Source: Plantago ovata | Taxonomy: Eukaryota; Streptophyta; Magnoliopsida; Lamiales; Plantaginaceae | Direction: 5' to 3' | Length of the DNA: 64,000 nt | NCBI GenBank assembly: GCA_028274465.1 | Contig: CM051457.1 | Coordinates: forward strand, 106,453,982 to 106,517,981 | Shown here: positions 21,659 to 33,726 of the stretch, in pieces | Layout of the letters: each line of letters begins with the position of its first letter | How positions within the stretch are numbered: position 1 is the first letter of the stretch | Translations under genes and position numbers: made by a program | The notes under the pieces: generated by a model | Told to the model about the DNA's origin: nothing | Database searches by the model: none | The model's input: the letters and a program-made list of their open reading frames with translations, nothing else

Positions 21659-22307
21659 CACTACAAGCAACCTGGCCTTTAGCGACGGAACAATCCGTCG
21701 CTAAATAAGGCCGATCGGTCGCTAATATAAGCTAGCGACCGATCGGTGTTTTTAGCGACGGATAAAATCGTCGTCGCTAAACCGTTGGTCGCTAGCGAAT
21801 TAGCGACCGATGAGGAATCCGTCACGAATTTGCGACGGATTAGCGACGGAAAATGAGGTTGACTTTTAGCAACCGATGACTTATCCGTCGCTAAAAGTCC
21901 CGGACTTTTAGCAACGGATGAGTCTCATCGGTCGCTAAATATTAGCAACGGATGATCCTTATCCGTCGCTAAAAGTCCGGGACTTTTAGCGACGGATAAG
22001 CCTTATCCGACGCTGTATATAGCGACGGATGAGACCATCAGTTGCTAAATTTTTATTTTATTTTTTTTTTTTTTAGTAATAATGAGACTCAAAATCAAAT
22101 GCAACCTGTTTAATTAAGCAACATGTTACAGAAATTCTATAGACCAAATAAACCAAAAAATAATCCAAAAAAATCATAATAAATGTACCAAAACCCTCCA
22201 TACATATAATAATAATCATACGTACACAATACTAATCCAAAATAATATCATAGTGTACACAGAATTCATGTAGAAAATAGTAAATAAAGTCGAAAAGGAT
22301 AGGGGTA

Positions 22308-24113
22308 TCATGGAAAGGGAGGTGGAGGCATCCCCAGCTTCGCATACAGCTCAGCAAACATAGTAGCAAATTGTGCCTTCTGCGCAGCCTGCTCCTCAGC
22401 TAACCTCTTCACCTCCTCATCCCTCTCCTGCAACTGAAGTAAGAGGGCCTGCTCTCGAGCGGAAGCTGCTGCTGCTGCTGAAGATGATGAAGATGTACTG
22501 GCACGGGAACGACGAGTCGGCCTCGAGTCCAATTCAGGGACGGCTGCTGCACTCCCAAGTCCCAAGCGACGGCCCTTCTCGTCTGGAGGATTCACCTCGA
22601 GGAAAATGGCATTCATTTCCTCAACAGTGAGATCCTGATCACGAATCCTGTCCTCGTAGGCCGTCTGAAATTATAAATCAAGAGTATAAGGTGTTAGTTA
22701 TGTTGTTAATTAGTTATGAAATCATCAGTATTTAATAAACACATGTATTGTTGATACTTACCGCAATTGTTGTGGCCTCGTCACACAACCACTGTCCGTT
22801 CTTGGCCTTCTGAGATCTCGAGAACAGGGTGAATAGGAGACTCTCCTTATCCTTCAACTGAATGAAACATGAAAGCATCATATACTTAGTTTGAAAGTTC
22901 GAAATGCAAGTAAATAACAAGTATAAGAATGATGAATTCACAAAGTTAATATACTTACCTTCTGCCTCACATGTGCTGTAGCGATCGACTCAGAGCCAAA
23001 ACGGTGTGTCACCAGGGTACGTGTCCCATCATTCGGCTGCTTCTTCCGGTTCTCAGTGTTCTGGTCAGCCTGCGCCTGGACTCTCGCGTCAGCCCAATAC
23101 ACCTTCCACGCCTCCCAAATTGCATCTCCGGGCCAATCACCGGTACGTGGACGGTTTTCTTTCCACATTTTCTTCAGGCTATGAACCATGCACTTGTAAA
23201 GGGCACTATCGTGAGAGTTGAAGCTCCACCAGAGATCCATCAGCAATGCTTTCGGAAGGAAGAATTGTTTCTACACAATTACAAATAAACATCGAAACAC
23301 ATACGTTGGTGAATACTTAAAAAACATTCAAGTATAACAAGGGGAGCTAACATGTATCAAATATATAACAAGGGAAAACAACATCTATTCAGGTATATCG
23401 GGTTGTTAACAGTCATCTACAAACAAATAAGGACGCCGCCTACCCATCATGCATGAACGGTCTACACGTAATGGATGCCGCCTATCCATTCTAGTTCTAA
23501 ACGCGGTCAAGCATATAATGGGTGCCGCCTACCCATACATAAATATGCGGTCCGACATATAAGAGGGCGCCGCCTACCCTCGCATGCATAGCGGTCGAAC
23601 GGAATGTAAAAACATGGTATTTAAACATGCATATATTAACTCACCCTCAGCTCCTCGAAGAGCTCTCCCTTAATTTGGTCCGGGATGCAATGCCACTGGC
23701 TGCCACCCTCTTGCGGTGGGACCATTCTGTTCCGTATTATCGAACTGAGTACTTTAGCAGCGTGCTCCCCATACAACCTGTGAAGAACAGGTAAGTCAAT
23801 AGTGACAAGGTTAGTTCGGTATATATATATTAAAAAGTTCGTAAATCAGTTAATGCCTAATACTTACTTCTCTCCATTGGGGTAAAGGACAGGGCGACCA
23901 TTCCACATAAGACCATCTTTCGGCCTTGAAAGGGACAACCGTCGTCTGGAACGTGGGCCCACGGGTCGTGGAGGGAGGAATGAGGAGTCGATCCCCTGCT
24001 CGACCCAGGTGGAGTCCCTAAAACAGTAGGGGAGCCCTGCCAGGTGTCCTCTCCGTCGGTATCATCCCTCTGGGACTGCGGGGTCATGTATCGTGGCCTC
24101 CTGGGTCGTGGCA
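22308..24113 (-). pseudogene. Second CACTA gene (Ptta/En-Spm plant transposase type), frame of exon a unclear
   Basis: Five minus-strand exons can be drawn with good splice sites: a about 23868-24113, b 23645-23777, c 22959-23270, d about 22755-22860, e 22308 to about 22665. Joined b-e read through without stops (KLYGEHAAKVLSS; KKMWKENRPRTGDWPGDAIW; SRSQKAKNGQWLCDEATT). The last exon has a Ser/Ala-rich linker and a predicted coiled coil (LQLQERDEEVKRLAEEQAAQ). This matches the plant Transposase_24 type protein that accompanies TNP2. Exon a continues in frame as GLMWNGRPVLYPNGEK, but its upstream Met (MPRPRRPRYM at 24113) is in another frame, so either a splice site is missed or a frameshift has occurred. 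Confidence 0.65.
23429..23581. repeat. Four tandem mini-hairpins inside a CACTA intron
   Basis: Four units spaced 42-47 bases apart share the loop core gccgccta flanked by short arms that pair. Units 2-4 read atgga/tccat (23471), atggg/cccat (23518) and gaggg/ccctc (23563). Unit 1 (23429, aagga/cccat) is imperfect. The arms change together between units while the loop stays fixed. The array lies between exons b and c of the second CACTA gene. Confidence 0.75.
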
Positions 24114-24444
24114 TCTGCAATACAAAGATCCGTGTTAGTACATACACAATTGAATATAAAACATGTACAATCAGAGATATAGCAAGGAACGACACTAGAC
24201 ATTCGGGTGGTCACGCCAGTAGGACTCCCAAACATCATGAAGGGGACTTGGCATCCACTCTTTGTGCGGAACTCCCAAAAGCCAGTTGGCTTTCCAAACC
24301 TCAAGTAAGGGAATCCTCAGTGTACGTTCTGACATATTTGAATGCTAAACCTGACCAAAAAAAGTAATGAACATTTTTTTATTATATGCCTGATAGATAA
24401 GTCTAATCTAACTACCTAGTACTAATTCACGTACCCTCTATAAT

Positions 24445-27400
24445 CTACTCTGGTTGTAAGTCAATGAAAACATCATCATGCAGCTGAATAACTTCTACTG
24501 TAGCCTGTACAGGTTTTCTAGCCTGACCATCGACATCTTCTTCTTGGTACGAGTTGTTAATTGACTCGTCCTTCTCCACATACTCAACTTTGGATCGAGC
24601 ATTTATAGGTACAGCAGCTAACCAATCGCCCTTATCCTTTTTCAAGGTAGGATACTGAAGAAATACAGCTTGAAGTGCTTGACTTGCCAAGATAAATGGT
24701 TCGTACACTTTGTACTTCTTCTTATAGTTTATCTCCACCATATCATACTCCTCAAGCCTCCTGGTGCCTACATCAGTGGGATCATACCAATCAACATCAA
24801 ACAACATTGTTCTTTTCAAAGGTACTCCGGGATATTCAAGGCGAATAATACGCCTAAGCTTCCCATAGTAATCGTAGACATCATCACCTATGTCTTTCCC
24901 CAAGACACGAACCCCACCATTAACTGTAGCATCTGTCGATCCACACTCACTACTGTTGAACCTAAGTCCATTTACAATGTAAGATGGGAAGGAGGAGTAT
25001 CTTCTCCCAGGTCCACTTGCTAGTGCTCTTAAGTAAGGACATGTTATTTTGTTGGCCGGGTTCTGTACATGCTCTTTGAACCATGTTGGAAATTCGGAGA
25101 CTAGGGCCTCCCTAAGCATGTCCTCAATTGTGTCATCCGCCACTATAGGATTTCGCTCTACACAACGGGCGCTGAAGAAACTGCACATGATGCGTATATT
25201 TGGTTTAATACTACCATTTTCTCTAAAATAAGATTTTAATTCAATCGTAAAACGTAAGAAGGCAACTAACCTAGTAAACTTGAGATGGAATGGGTTGAGC
25301 TCAGCACAATTCTGAAGAACATACGAATGTGCAGCATTGTACTCTTTATCCGTCAGATATGCCACTTTTTCTTCACCATACGCCCTCCCCGAAACCTTAA
25401 AGATTGATAGAGAAACTTTATGGTCCTCTTGCACTTGAAATGTGTCGGCATTTCTAGCCGGCCTAGATGTCTTCGTAGGGACCCCAGTGTCAAAGAAATA
25501 GGAGCAAAAAGTTGCAGTCTCTGCTCGAATGTATGCATTGGCAATCGAACCCTCAGGCTGAGCTTTGTTCTTCACATAATGCTTCAGCTTGCCTAAGTAT
25601 CTGTTATAATATGTCTGTCATAATTAGATATACTATACAATTATGTGTCATATATGTTTGTAAATATGATACTAAAATATTTACCTCTCAAAGGGATACA
25701 TCCAACGATACTGAACAGGTCCGGCTAGCAACGCCTCATCTGGTAGGTGAATGGGCAAGTGTTCCATGGAATCAAAGAAGCTAGGTGGAAAGATACGCTC
25801 GAGCTTGCACAGAATCACCGGTATGTTAGCCTTCATCGTCTTCAACACTTCAACCTCAACAACCCGTGTGCATAGATTCTTGAAGAACAAGCTCAACTCG
25901 GTCAAGGCACTCCATACCGATCTATCTAAGAGCTGGCGAAATGCAATCGGGATGAGCCTAGCTCTCCATGAACACATGACAATCGTGGCTCTTCATCCCA
26001 TACATCTTTGTCTTACTCGTGTCCACACACCGAGCAAATTTAGAAGCATAATTGTCGGGGAACTTCAACAACTTCACCCAATCAAAAAGTTCCGCTCTAG
26101 CCTCTTTGGACAAAGTGTATTTAGCCTTCGGCCACTTGCCATCAGCATTCTTGTTTGACAGCCCGGGCCTCCTGCATAGAATATCCAACTCTTCCCTGGA
26201 CCTAACCGTATCCTTTGTTTTGTTGGGAATTTCACAAATGGTGTTGAAGCAGTTCTCAAATACGTTCTTCTCAATATGCATGACATCCAAGATATGACGT
26301 ATGCGAAGACTACTCCAATAAGGCAAATCCCATAGGATGCATCTCTTTTTCCATCCATACTCACTTTTGATATTCTCGTTATGCTGTTCCCACCCAACCT
26401 CAGTTACTTTCTTGAACCCCAAGCGTTCTATAATAGCAAATTGTTGTGCACTTGTTAGTTCTTTAGGGGCCTTCTTCAACACCACTTTGTTCTTAAGAAA
26501 CTGAGTCTTGTTCTTTCTGAACGGGTGTTCATCGTCTAGAAACCTGCGATGACAATCAAACCAAGATTCCTTTCGACTCTTCGGCAGATAGTGTGAATCA
26601 ACATCATCCAGACAATGTGAACATGCCTTGTATTCGGATGTTTTCCTTCCAGACAACATGGAGTACGCAGGGAAATCACTGATGGTCCAGAGTAGTGCTG
26701 CTCTCAAGGTAAAGTTCGTCTTTGTTGAGACATCGTATGCCGGGATACCATCCTCCCACAACTCTATAAGCTCCTTGATCAGTGGCTGCAAGAAGACATC
26801 TATCTTCTGTCCTGGATCATCCGGCCCTGGCACCAGCACGGTCAAGAACATGAATGGTTCTTTCAAACAGTCACCCGGAGGCAAGTTGTAAGGTGTAAGC
26901 ATCACTGGCCAGCACGAATACTTCCGTTCACTCCCAAACGGGTTGAAACCATCAGTACTAAGTCCCAATCTTACATTTCTAGACTGGGCTACAAACTGTG
27001 GATATTTCACATCAAACTCTTTCCATGCCGGCGAGTCTGATGGGTGACCCATCTTACCCTCTTGGTCATCCGCGACTACTCTCTCCTTGTGCCAACGCAT
27101 CTTATTTGCACATGCATCTGATGCATACAACCTCTTCAGACGAGGACCTATAGGAAAGTACCACATTTTCTTGTGGGAGAGATTCTTCTTCTGTCGTTTC
27201 ATTGCAGCGCCCTCCTTGTAACGACTATACCGGTCCTTCCCACAATGTTTACATTTCAACAAACCTTCATCCTCCCCCCAATAGATCATACACATACCCG
27301 GGCAGCAATCTATTTTCTCCATAGGCAATCCCATCGCCTTCATCTTCTTCTGCGCTTGGTAATAGTTTGTTGGAACTAGGCTCCCTTCAGGCATAGCATC

Positions 27401-28000
27401 CGTGATCAAACTCAACCAATCGTTGCAGCTGCTTTCTGAATTCCCACCACCCTCCTTGTTGCTCATAATTCGAGACAACATAGTCAATTCATTCATCTTG
27501 CACCCCGGGTAGAGTGGCATCTTTGACGCTTCTAACAAGTCAAAGAACTGTTGTGACTCAGCATTCGGAGGCTCCTCATTAACAACACCCTCCGTGAACT
27601 CTTGACCCGCAGCGTTACGGACCATCTCTTCCATCCGGTCCCCTGTGGCATCATCATGAGTACAGGCACCTGGTGTAGCACTACTCTCCTGCCTTTTCCT
27701 ACGCTTCCCCGACAACATGGAATAATCCCCCAACAAACGAACTGCCTCACCATGATGATTCCACACCTCATATTTAGGGACAAAACCATTACACTTCAAA
27801 TGGTCTACAACCACCGTAGAGGGTAAGTACTGACGGTTCCTACATTTCTTATGGTTGCAAGGACACTTCATCATCCCAGTACTCAAACACTCGGGTTTTG
27901 ACAATGCAAATTCGACAAATGCATTGACCCCTTGTACAAACGTAGGCAAAAGTATTCCATCTGCAATCCTACTGTACATCCAAGTACGATCGGGATTCAT
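24445..28000 (-). pseudogene. CACTA TNP2-like transposase, frameshifted
   Basis: Exon 1 runs from 28000 to 25685 and exon 2 from 25600 to 24445, with a GTAAAT...ACAG intron that keeps PFER|YLGKL in frame. Order of domains: N-terminal transposase-associated domain (SRIADGILLPTFVQGVNAFV), a Cys/His segment (LLKCKHCGKDRY), the TNP2 core (RLGLSTDGFNPFG; LLWTISDFPAYSMLSG; HILDVMHIEKNVFEN), DUF4218 (LTELSLFFKNLC; HLPIHLPDEALLAGPVQYRW) and DUF4216 (RTMLFDVDWYDP). TNP2 cuts and joins the element ends. The core is open for 680 codons, but after HDCHVFME the frame jumps at about 25960-25965: a 4-base excess (agct) creates ES and a stop, and the next frame resumes with LIPIAFRQLL. The disruption looks recent because the rest is open. 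Confidence 0.85.
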
Positions 28001-28199
28001 AATTGAATGCTAAACCTGGCCAATGGAAGTTTAGTACATTGCGGCTAACGTTGTTTTTCACCAAGTACTCATTTTAATTATCAATTTTTTACATTGCATT
28101 ATATATACTCCCAATATTTCTACATTAGAAATAAAAATACTCATATTATCTTCTAACTTTAATTTATCAATGAGTTATTTCCTTCATACTTACAATTTT

Positions 28200-28530
28200 T
28201 TTAAACAATAATTACCTATATTTATCTATATTTCCATTATACTTGTACAATTTTCATTATAATAACTACTTACAATACACTATAATTACATATATTTTTC
28301 ATTATAATTATGCAATTTGCATTATAGTAACAACTACCAATACACTATAATTACCTATATTTATCTATATATTTCCATTATACTTATGGAATTTTCATTA
28401 TAATAAAAACTTGCAATACACTATAATTACCTATATTTATCTATATTTTCATTATATTTATACAATTTCCATTATAATAACTAATTACAATACACTATAA
28501 TTACTCATATTTCCATTATAATTATACTTA
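28200..28530. repeat. AT-rich degenerate tandem repeat near the CACTA transposase promoter side
   Basis: About four units of roughly 75-85 bases with tacaatacactataattacc, tatttatctatatttccatt and tttcattataata recurring in order. It lies within the element, 5' of the transposase gene. Confidence 0.7.
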
Positions 28531-29418
28531 TGCAATTTTCAAATCTAATTAGTATATCCCAAACAAACTACACTAATTGAACAAAACTAACTACGTAGAT
28601 AATCCCAAACATAATCGAACCCGATTGAAATCCTAAAGATAATCAAACCCAATTCAAATCTCAAACATAATCGAACCAACTACATCCCAAAACATCCCAA
28701 TTGAACAATACTAACATCAAAACTAGCTAATAAACCATAAAACACTTCAAAATTGAAAAAATATCAAATTTACAAAAGTTAGGTTTCGAGATTAGTACCT
28801 TTAATTGCGGAATAAATAGAACAACCCACTTCAAATTGAATGTCTCACTACGTTCCTTGTTGAATTGGCTTCGATTTGACACCAAGATTGGAAGAAATGA
28901 TGGAGTATAAGGGAAGATTGGAATTGGAGAGAAGAAGTGAGAAAAATGGAGAAGAAGAGAGAAGAGAGGAGAAACGCGTTCTGTAAACCGATGGGCGGAG
29001 AAGAAGAAGACGGTAGCGACGGATGGTGATCCGTCGCTAATATAGCGATCGGTCGCTATATTAGCGACGGATAACCATCCGTTGCTAAATTAATTTTTTT
29101 TTTTAAAATATAATGTAGCGACGGATGGAGTCATCCGTCGCTAATGCGTTGACCGGCAAAAAAAGAAAAGAAAAAACCTTGGAACTTTAGCGACGGATGG
29201 TATTATCCGTCGCCATTTAGCGACGGATGGAGTTATCCGTCGCTAAATAGCGACGGATAAGTCATCCGTCGCTAGAGTTCCAGCCGCTCTAAGGACGATT
29301 TAACCCATCCGTCGCTAATCTCTCCCATCCGTCGCTAAAAGACCGATCGGTTGCTAATTTTAGCAACCGATCGATCGGTTGCTAAAAGTGGTTGCTATTT
29401 AGCTGTTTTCTTGTAGTG

Positions 29419-29870
29419 CAAATGGGGTCATTGTATGAATCAGATTGGCAGGATTAAACACAAGAATGGACTTTATCAGTTCCAGTTCAATGATGAAGAA
29501 GAAGCAGTTATTTCCAATTACCAGAAAACATCTAATCCTAGTATGAGAGATGAAGGCTCAACTCATGTTTCAAGACACTTATGGCACTACATATTAGGAC
29601 ATCTATCTATTAGCAGATTACAGTTATTAGACAAGCAATATGCTGAGATTAAGAATTCAAATACTTCAGGACTTATTGTGAAATATAATTTATCGATTTC
29701 ATTGTGCTTCACTTGGGGTATGCCCCTCGTATCTTGTAGACTCTTCTGGGTTTTCTTTTATTCAATTACATGCGGAAAAAAAAAAAAGAATTCAAATACT
29801 TCAGGACTTATTTTGAAATATAATTTTTGTAGGGGCTTATTTTAAAATAATGTTTGAGGCCATCTTGAGA
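29419..29870 (+). pseudogene. Ty1/copia pol fragment, copy C, 3' part
   Basis: Continuation of the copia fragment after the CACTA element: the GAG-pre-integrase-like region (RIGRIKHKNGLYQFQFND) and a LWHYILGHLSISRLQLL string equivalent to the W-H-x-R-L-G-H motif that precedes copia integrase. A 94-bp LINE tail is inserted at 29692. Copy A has a 26-base deletion in the same place as the LWHYILGH motif. Confidence 0.8.
29692..29785 (+). mobile_element. 5'-truncated LINE tail with 41-bp target duplication
   Basis: The 94-base insert ends in a poly-A run (29776-29785) and resembles the 3' ends of plant L1 elements (cttggggtatgcccctcg, then tagactcttctgggttttc). A 41-base segment is repeated on both sides (29651-29691 and 29786-29826, one mismatch). 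Unit A has only one copy of that segment and no insert. Severe 5' truncation, poly-A and a long target duplication are hallmarks of target-primed reverse transcription. Confidence 0.85.
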
Positions 29871-29999
29871 TATAGTTAAATTATGTGGGATAGTTTTTAA
29901 ATATTTAGTATCAATTTTGTAATAATGAAACTATTTGGGTTAAATATATAATAAACAAAAGATCAAACTATTTGGTCAGCTAAAAAAATCAATATTTTT

Positions 30000-31450
30000 T
30001 GGAACAAAAGAGCTTTACTTTCATTCCAGTAGGACAATAAGACCAAACAAAAATTACAAAGGAACAAGATGGTTCAAAGTCCATACATCCTACATCTGGA
30101 CTAGCCCATCAACAAAAACCCATCAAACTCAACTTTCAAATTAACATAACATAACAAAATTGCTACCGGATTACATGAAATCCAAACAAACTAATGCAGA
30201 AAGGATGCATATCTGGGGAGAACTAGCACCTAGCCAACACTAAACAAGTGACCTCCCTGATCATGACATTAACATCCACTATTTTGGCTGTTGCGGTCTG
30301 GCTGCAAGTGGTTGTTGCCTACGAGGTTGTTGAACCCTTGGAGGATCATCTATGCAAATATGCCCAATAATTTGACATCTTTGACAATATATTGGATTCC
30401 ACTCATGCTCCACAATTTGATCCAAAATGACCCCAGCTAGACTTTAAAGTCTAACCTTCTTCAACAATTGTTGGCTAATATCTACTTCAATCAATATACG
30501 AGCATATCCCGCCTTCACTTGTTTGAGAATACATTCATCGGTCCTCAAAGGCTTACCTATCAAACTGGCAATCCTTGCTAATGTCTTCTTATTCCAAAAT
30601 GAAACTGGAAGTCTGCGAAACTTGACCCAAATGGCTAGTTTTGTGATATTCCCATTGCTATAATCAAACTCCGATGTCTATTTTTTCAAAACCACGGGGT
30701 AATATTAATAGTGTAAGGCCCTTTGGACAAAACTATATCAAAATCTGAAACAGACTCAAATCTTGCAATGAAAAATTCATTATCTACTTGATGCAAGACT
30801 GGAACTGCCAATTTTCCCTAAACGTTTTCAATAGAAAAACTCTAAATATCCCAACGAATCTTCAGCTCCCACAACATACATAACCAGAAAGTGTTTCCAC
30901 TTCAAGGAATCCTCTGTTATTTCATCCTCAAATATACTTACATAGTTTCCATCCTCATCAGTTTTGGGAACTATGTACTCTAATTCAAGCTCAGTGGAAG
31001 AAATTTATTACCTGTGACAAAAGGCTCAGGAGGTGCTTCAGTTTGGATTTCTTCATCGATGAGTTCCTCTTCCTCCGAATCCTTCGCAATTGTTGGCCAG
31101 TTCATCCGCCTTGTTGGATTCTGTTGGCTACTAGAAGACGGCCCACTTTGATCCTCTACCCGTTTACAGAAGACGAAATTACCGTAGCCTGTCCTTGCTG
31201 GGTAGAGTTCGACCCACCAGAAACCGGAGCAACCACCGCAACAGCAGGCAACGTCACCAACAAATCCCTATTATTATTATCTCTTTCGTGACCCTCTCCC
31301 AATCGATTTTACCCCAAATCCGAAGAGAGAATCGGTTGTTGTATTATCGGTTGGGTTACCCGTTCAACGTGATCGACTTTCGGCGGTCGACCTCGCTGTG
31401 GGTTGTGTGCCGTCCGGTTTCTTATTTTTCTTCCCTTTCGCCATCAATGT
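30000..31450 (-). pseudogene. L1-type LINE ORF1 fragment, copy C
   Basis: Counterpart of 2690-4110. The minus strand reads, with breaks, IGKPLRTDECILKQVKAGYA, then DISQQLLKKVRL and a CCHC-type knuckle CQRCQIIGHICID with a Pro/Arg/Gln tail. This is a DUF4283-plus-zinc-knuckle protein of a non-LTR retrotransposon. Stops and indels are present. Confidence 0.7.
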
Positions 31451-31942
31451 CGTGCGTAAATCTCACGAATATTCATAACTTTAAAAAAACATATTAAGTC
31501 GGCCAAGGGTAAAAAAAGCATTTTCAGGAATTAAGTCGCAAAAAGTCAAGTTCGTGGACCTACATAATTAAAATTGAACAACAAGGGGTTCACTGAAAAC
31601 TTGGGAATAAGAGGGTTGTCGATATAATGAAATTGAATAAGATGGGGTCCATACTATTAATTTGTTTCCATATTTGCAAAAATTGCTAAAATTAAGGAAA
31701 TTAATAGGAGAATGGACGCTGGTCCTATTTATTCTCCATTTCTATAATTTTTTGCCAAAACCTAAGAAAAGAGTCTTTGGCCATTAGCAAACGCCGCAAA
31801 ATTAGTGGCAACTGTCTAGTTCTACGTCACATTCCAACTACCCCGTTCACCCTCATGCTACGATCTATATATACCCATCAACTTTCTACTCTACTTTCAA
31901 CATTAAAAAAATAAAATATATTTTGAAAAATACTATAAAAAA

Positions 31943-32357
31943 ATGGCTGGAAATAAGACTATGTTGGTGCTCTTTTTGTGCGTTGCTGTTATGGTGTCAT
32001 TAGAGTGGTGCCACGTTGCGACAGCCATAGACACGGTAAAAGTATTAGATGGGCAGATAGGAGCCAAAACCAACTCTCCTCCGTAAGTTAATTATAAATC
32101 CATACTTCTTGTAACTTACTGTAACTTTAAAGACAAATTTACATATGAATGATGTCTTACAAATTGTATATTTGCCTCACAATGCCCAATTGCAACTTTC
32201 AAAGCTCAACAAATGTTTTTATTTTTATTAGACCATCTCCATCCCAAATTTGATTGAGTGTGATGAGGCAACGTTATACTACATCCGGTGTATGAAGGGA
32301 TGGGTCTGTCAAGACTAGCCTGGTACTTCCAGACCAGTTCGGACATGTTATATATAT

Positions 32358-32456
<99 letters not shown>

Positions 32457-33726
32457 TCCCTCCGTCCCAGAACAGTTGCACCATTTTGCCATTTTGGCCG
32501 TCCCGTTAAAGTTGCACCATTTCATATTTGCCATATTTGGACATGGTTATAATAATTTTATATTCCATCAACACATTTTTGTGTTCACAAATCCTCCATA
32601 AAGTAAAAGAAACACTCACTATCAATATAACTCAATATTTAAATCTTCTCCTTATTTTCTGTGTTCAAAAGCAAATGGTGCAACTGCTCTCGGACGGAGG
32701 TAGTATATATATATGGGAAAATTACATCTAATACCCCTATTAAATTTTTTTATTACTGATTGGTCCTCCACTTTTGATCAATTATAATTTACATCTCTGT
32801 TAAAAGATTTCAATTACATATGCGTGATGTAATTACATATGGACCACTTTCCAAAGTTTTTGTTTTTGCTTTATTTTTATTTTTTTTATATTTTTTCTTT
32901 CTCCTTTTCTTTTCTTTTAATATTTTCTTTTTCTTTCTCCTTTCTATAGTTTAAAATATTTAACTGAAATATAAGTATTTATATACTAAGTCTATTTATG
33001 TGATGATCTAATTCTGTTGGCGTGATTATGGGATTTTATAAGCCTGGTTTTCGTGACCCAAATTAGGAAAAAATATTGTACCAAATTAGAATCATGGTTC
33101 TAATTTATTAATTGGCGTTATATTTGTAGTACATAATCAGGCTTAAAATTAATTTGGTGTATGATTCTTTGATTCTTTAATAACATTGCACCTGACATGT
33201 ATTATGTGACGATTTCATTGGTTTTCATTTTCTTTGTAGAATGAGTACTAGTATTATAATTTTTACTGAAATCTACATTCTAAAATATTATTTTATTTTA
33301 TTACCGTAATTTTTAGATTTATATTTTATGTTTATTTAATTAACAAACAAAATTTATAATAACATGAAGTATAAGAAATAGGGTAGTAAAAAAATAAACG
33401 AAAAAAGAAAAATTAGTTAAGAAAGTAATGAGAACAAAAAGGAAAATGCCATCTGATGATGAATGAGTCTGAACGGGTAGAGTGCAAAATATAGTAGTGT
33501 TTGATTACTAATAAAATATTTGAAATGCTAATGTGACATAGTCTAATAGCTCTGAAACATGAAGATGTTAGTTAATCTATCGATTAGTTATTGTGCTGGT
33601 TGAAATCCATTGTATTCCAGGGCAAACTTCGGTGAGTCCAAGATATCAGTTGGAGGTGAGGATGTTTATAAAGATGGCGGCATTGACTTATTTGAAAGTG
33701 AAGGCAACAATCCCGGAACTAACTAA
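31943..33726 (+). CDS. Small secreted peptide precursor, copy C
   Basis: Two exons, 31943-32082 and 33621-33726, same splice positions as copy A; 81 residues. Exon 1 encodes the same signal peptide and N-terminal propeptide. Exon 2 keeps ANFGESK at its start and DLFESEGNNPGTN at its end, but the part between (ISVGGEDVYKDGG) differs at most residues from copy A and is one codon longer. The reading frame, both splice sites and the stop are kept, which argues that it is functional. A TATA box (about 31865-31875) is preserved. The intron has gained a (TA)n tract and a Stowaway MITE. Its stop lies about 270 bases from the stop codon of the convergent GH3 pseudogene, so the two originally shared a 3' intergenic region. 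Function and receptor are unknown. Confidence 0.7.
32349..32455. repeat. (TA)n microsatellite
   Basis: About 107 bases of nearly pure TA with one interruption (ataata). Unit A has only about five TA repeats at the same intronic position. Confidence 0.95.
32456..32703. mobile_element. Stowaway MITE in the intron of peptide gene C
   Basis: 248 bp, TA on both sides, terminal inverted repeats of about 31 bp starting CTCCCTCCGTCCCAGAACAG (left) and CTACCTCCGTCCGAGAGCAG (right, reverse complement). Absent from unit A, so it arrived after the duplication. Confidence 0.93.

Larger units (their letters stand above)
21659..29418 (-). mobile_element. CACTA (En/Spm-type) DNA transposon, 7.76 kb
   Basis: Termini are CACTACAAGCAACC on the left and TTTTCTTGTAGTG on the right. 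The 3-bp target duplication CAA (21656-21658 and 29419-29421) matches the empty site in unit A. Both subterminal regions (about 21675-22060 and 28990-29400) are arrays of agcgacggat in both orientations, the usual transposase-binding layout. It carries a TNP2-like transposase gene and a second multi-exon gene, both on the minus strand. The transposase has a frameshift, so this copy is probably not autonomous now. Confidence 0.95.

Noticed and set aside
23429..23581. CRISPR-like appearance of regularly spaced short repeats
   Set aside because: Plant nuclear context, only four units, repeats differ by paired changes, and no cas genes. Described as mini-hairpins instead.
32206..32534. Open frames of alternating Tyr-Ile on both strands
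   Set aside because: They are translations of the (TA)n microsatellite and carry no other signal.
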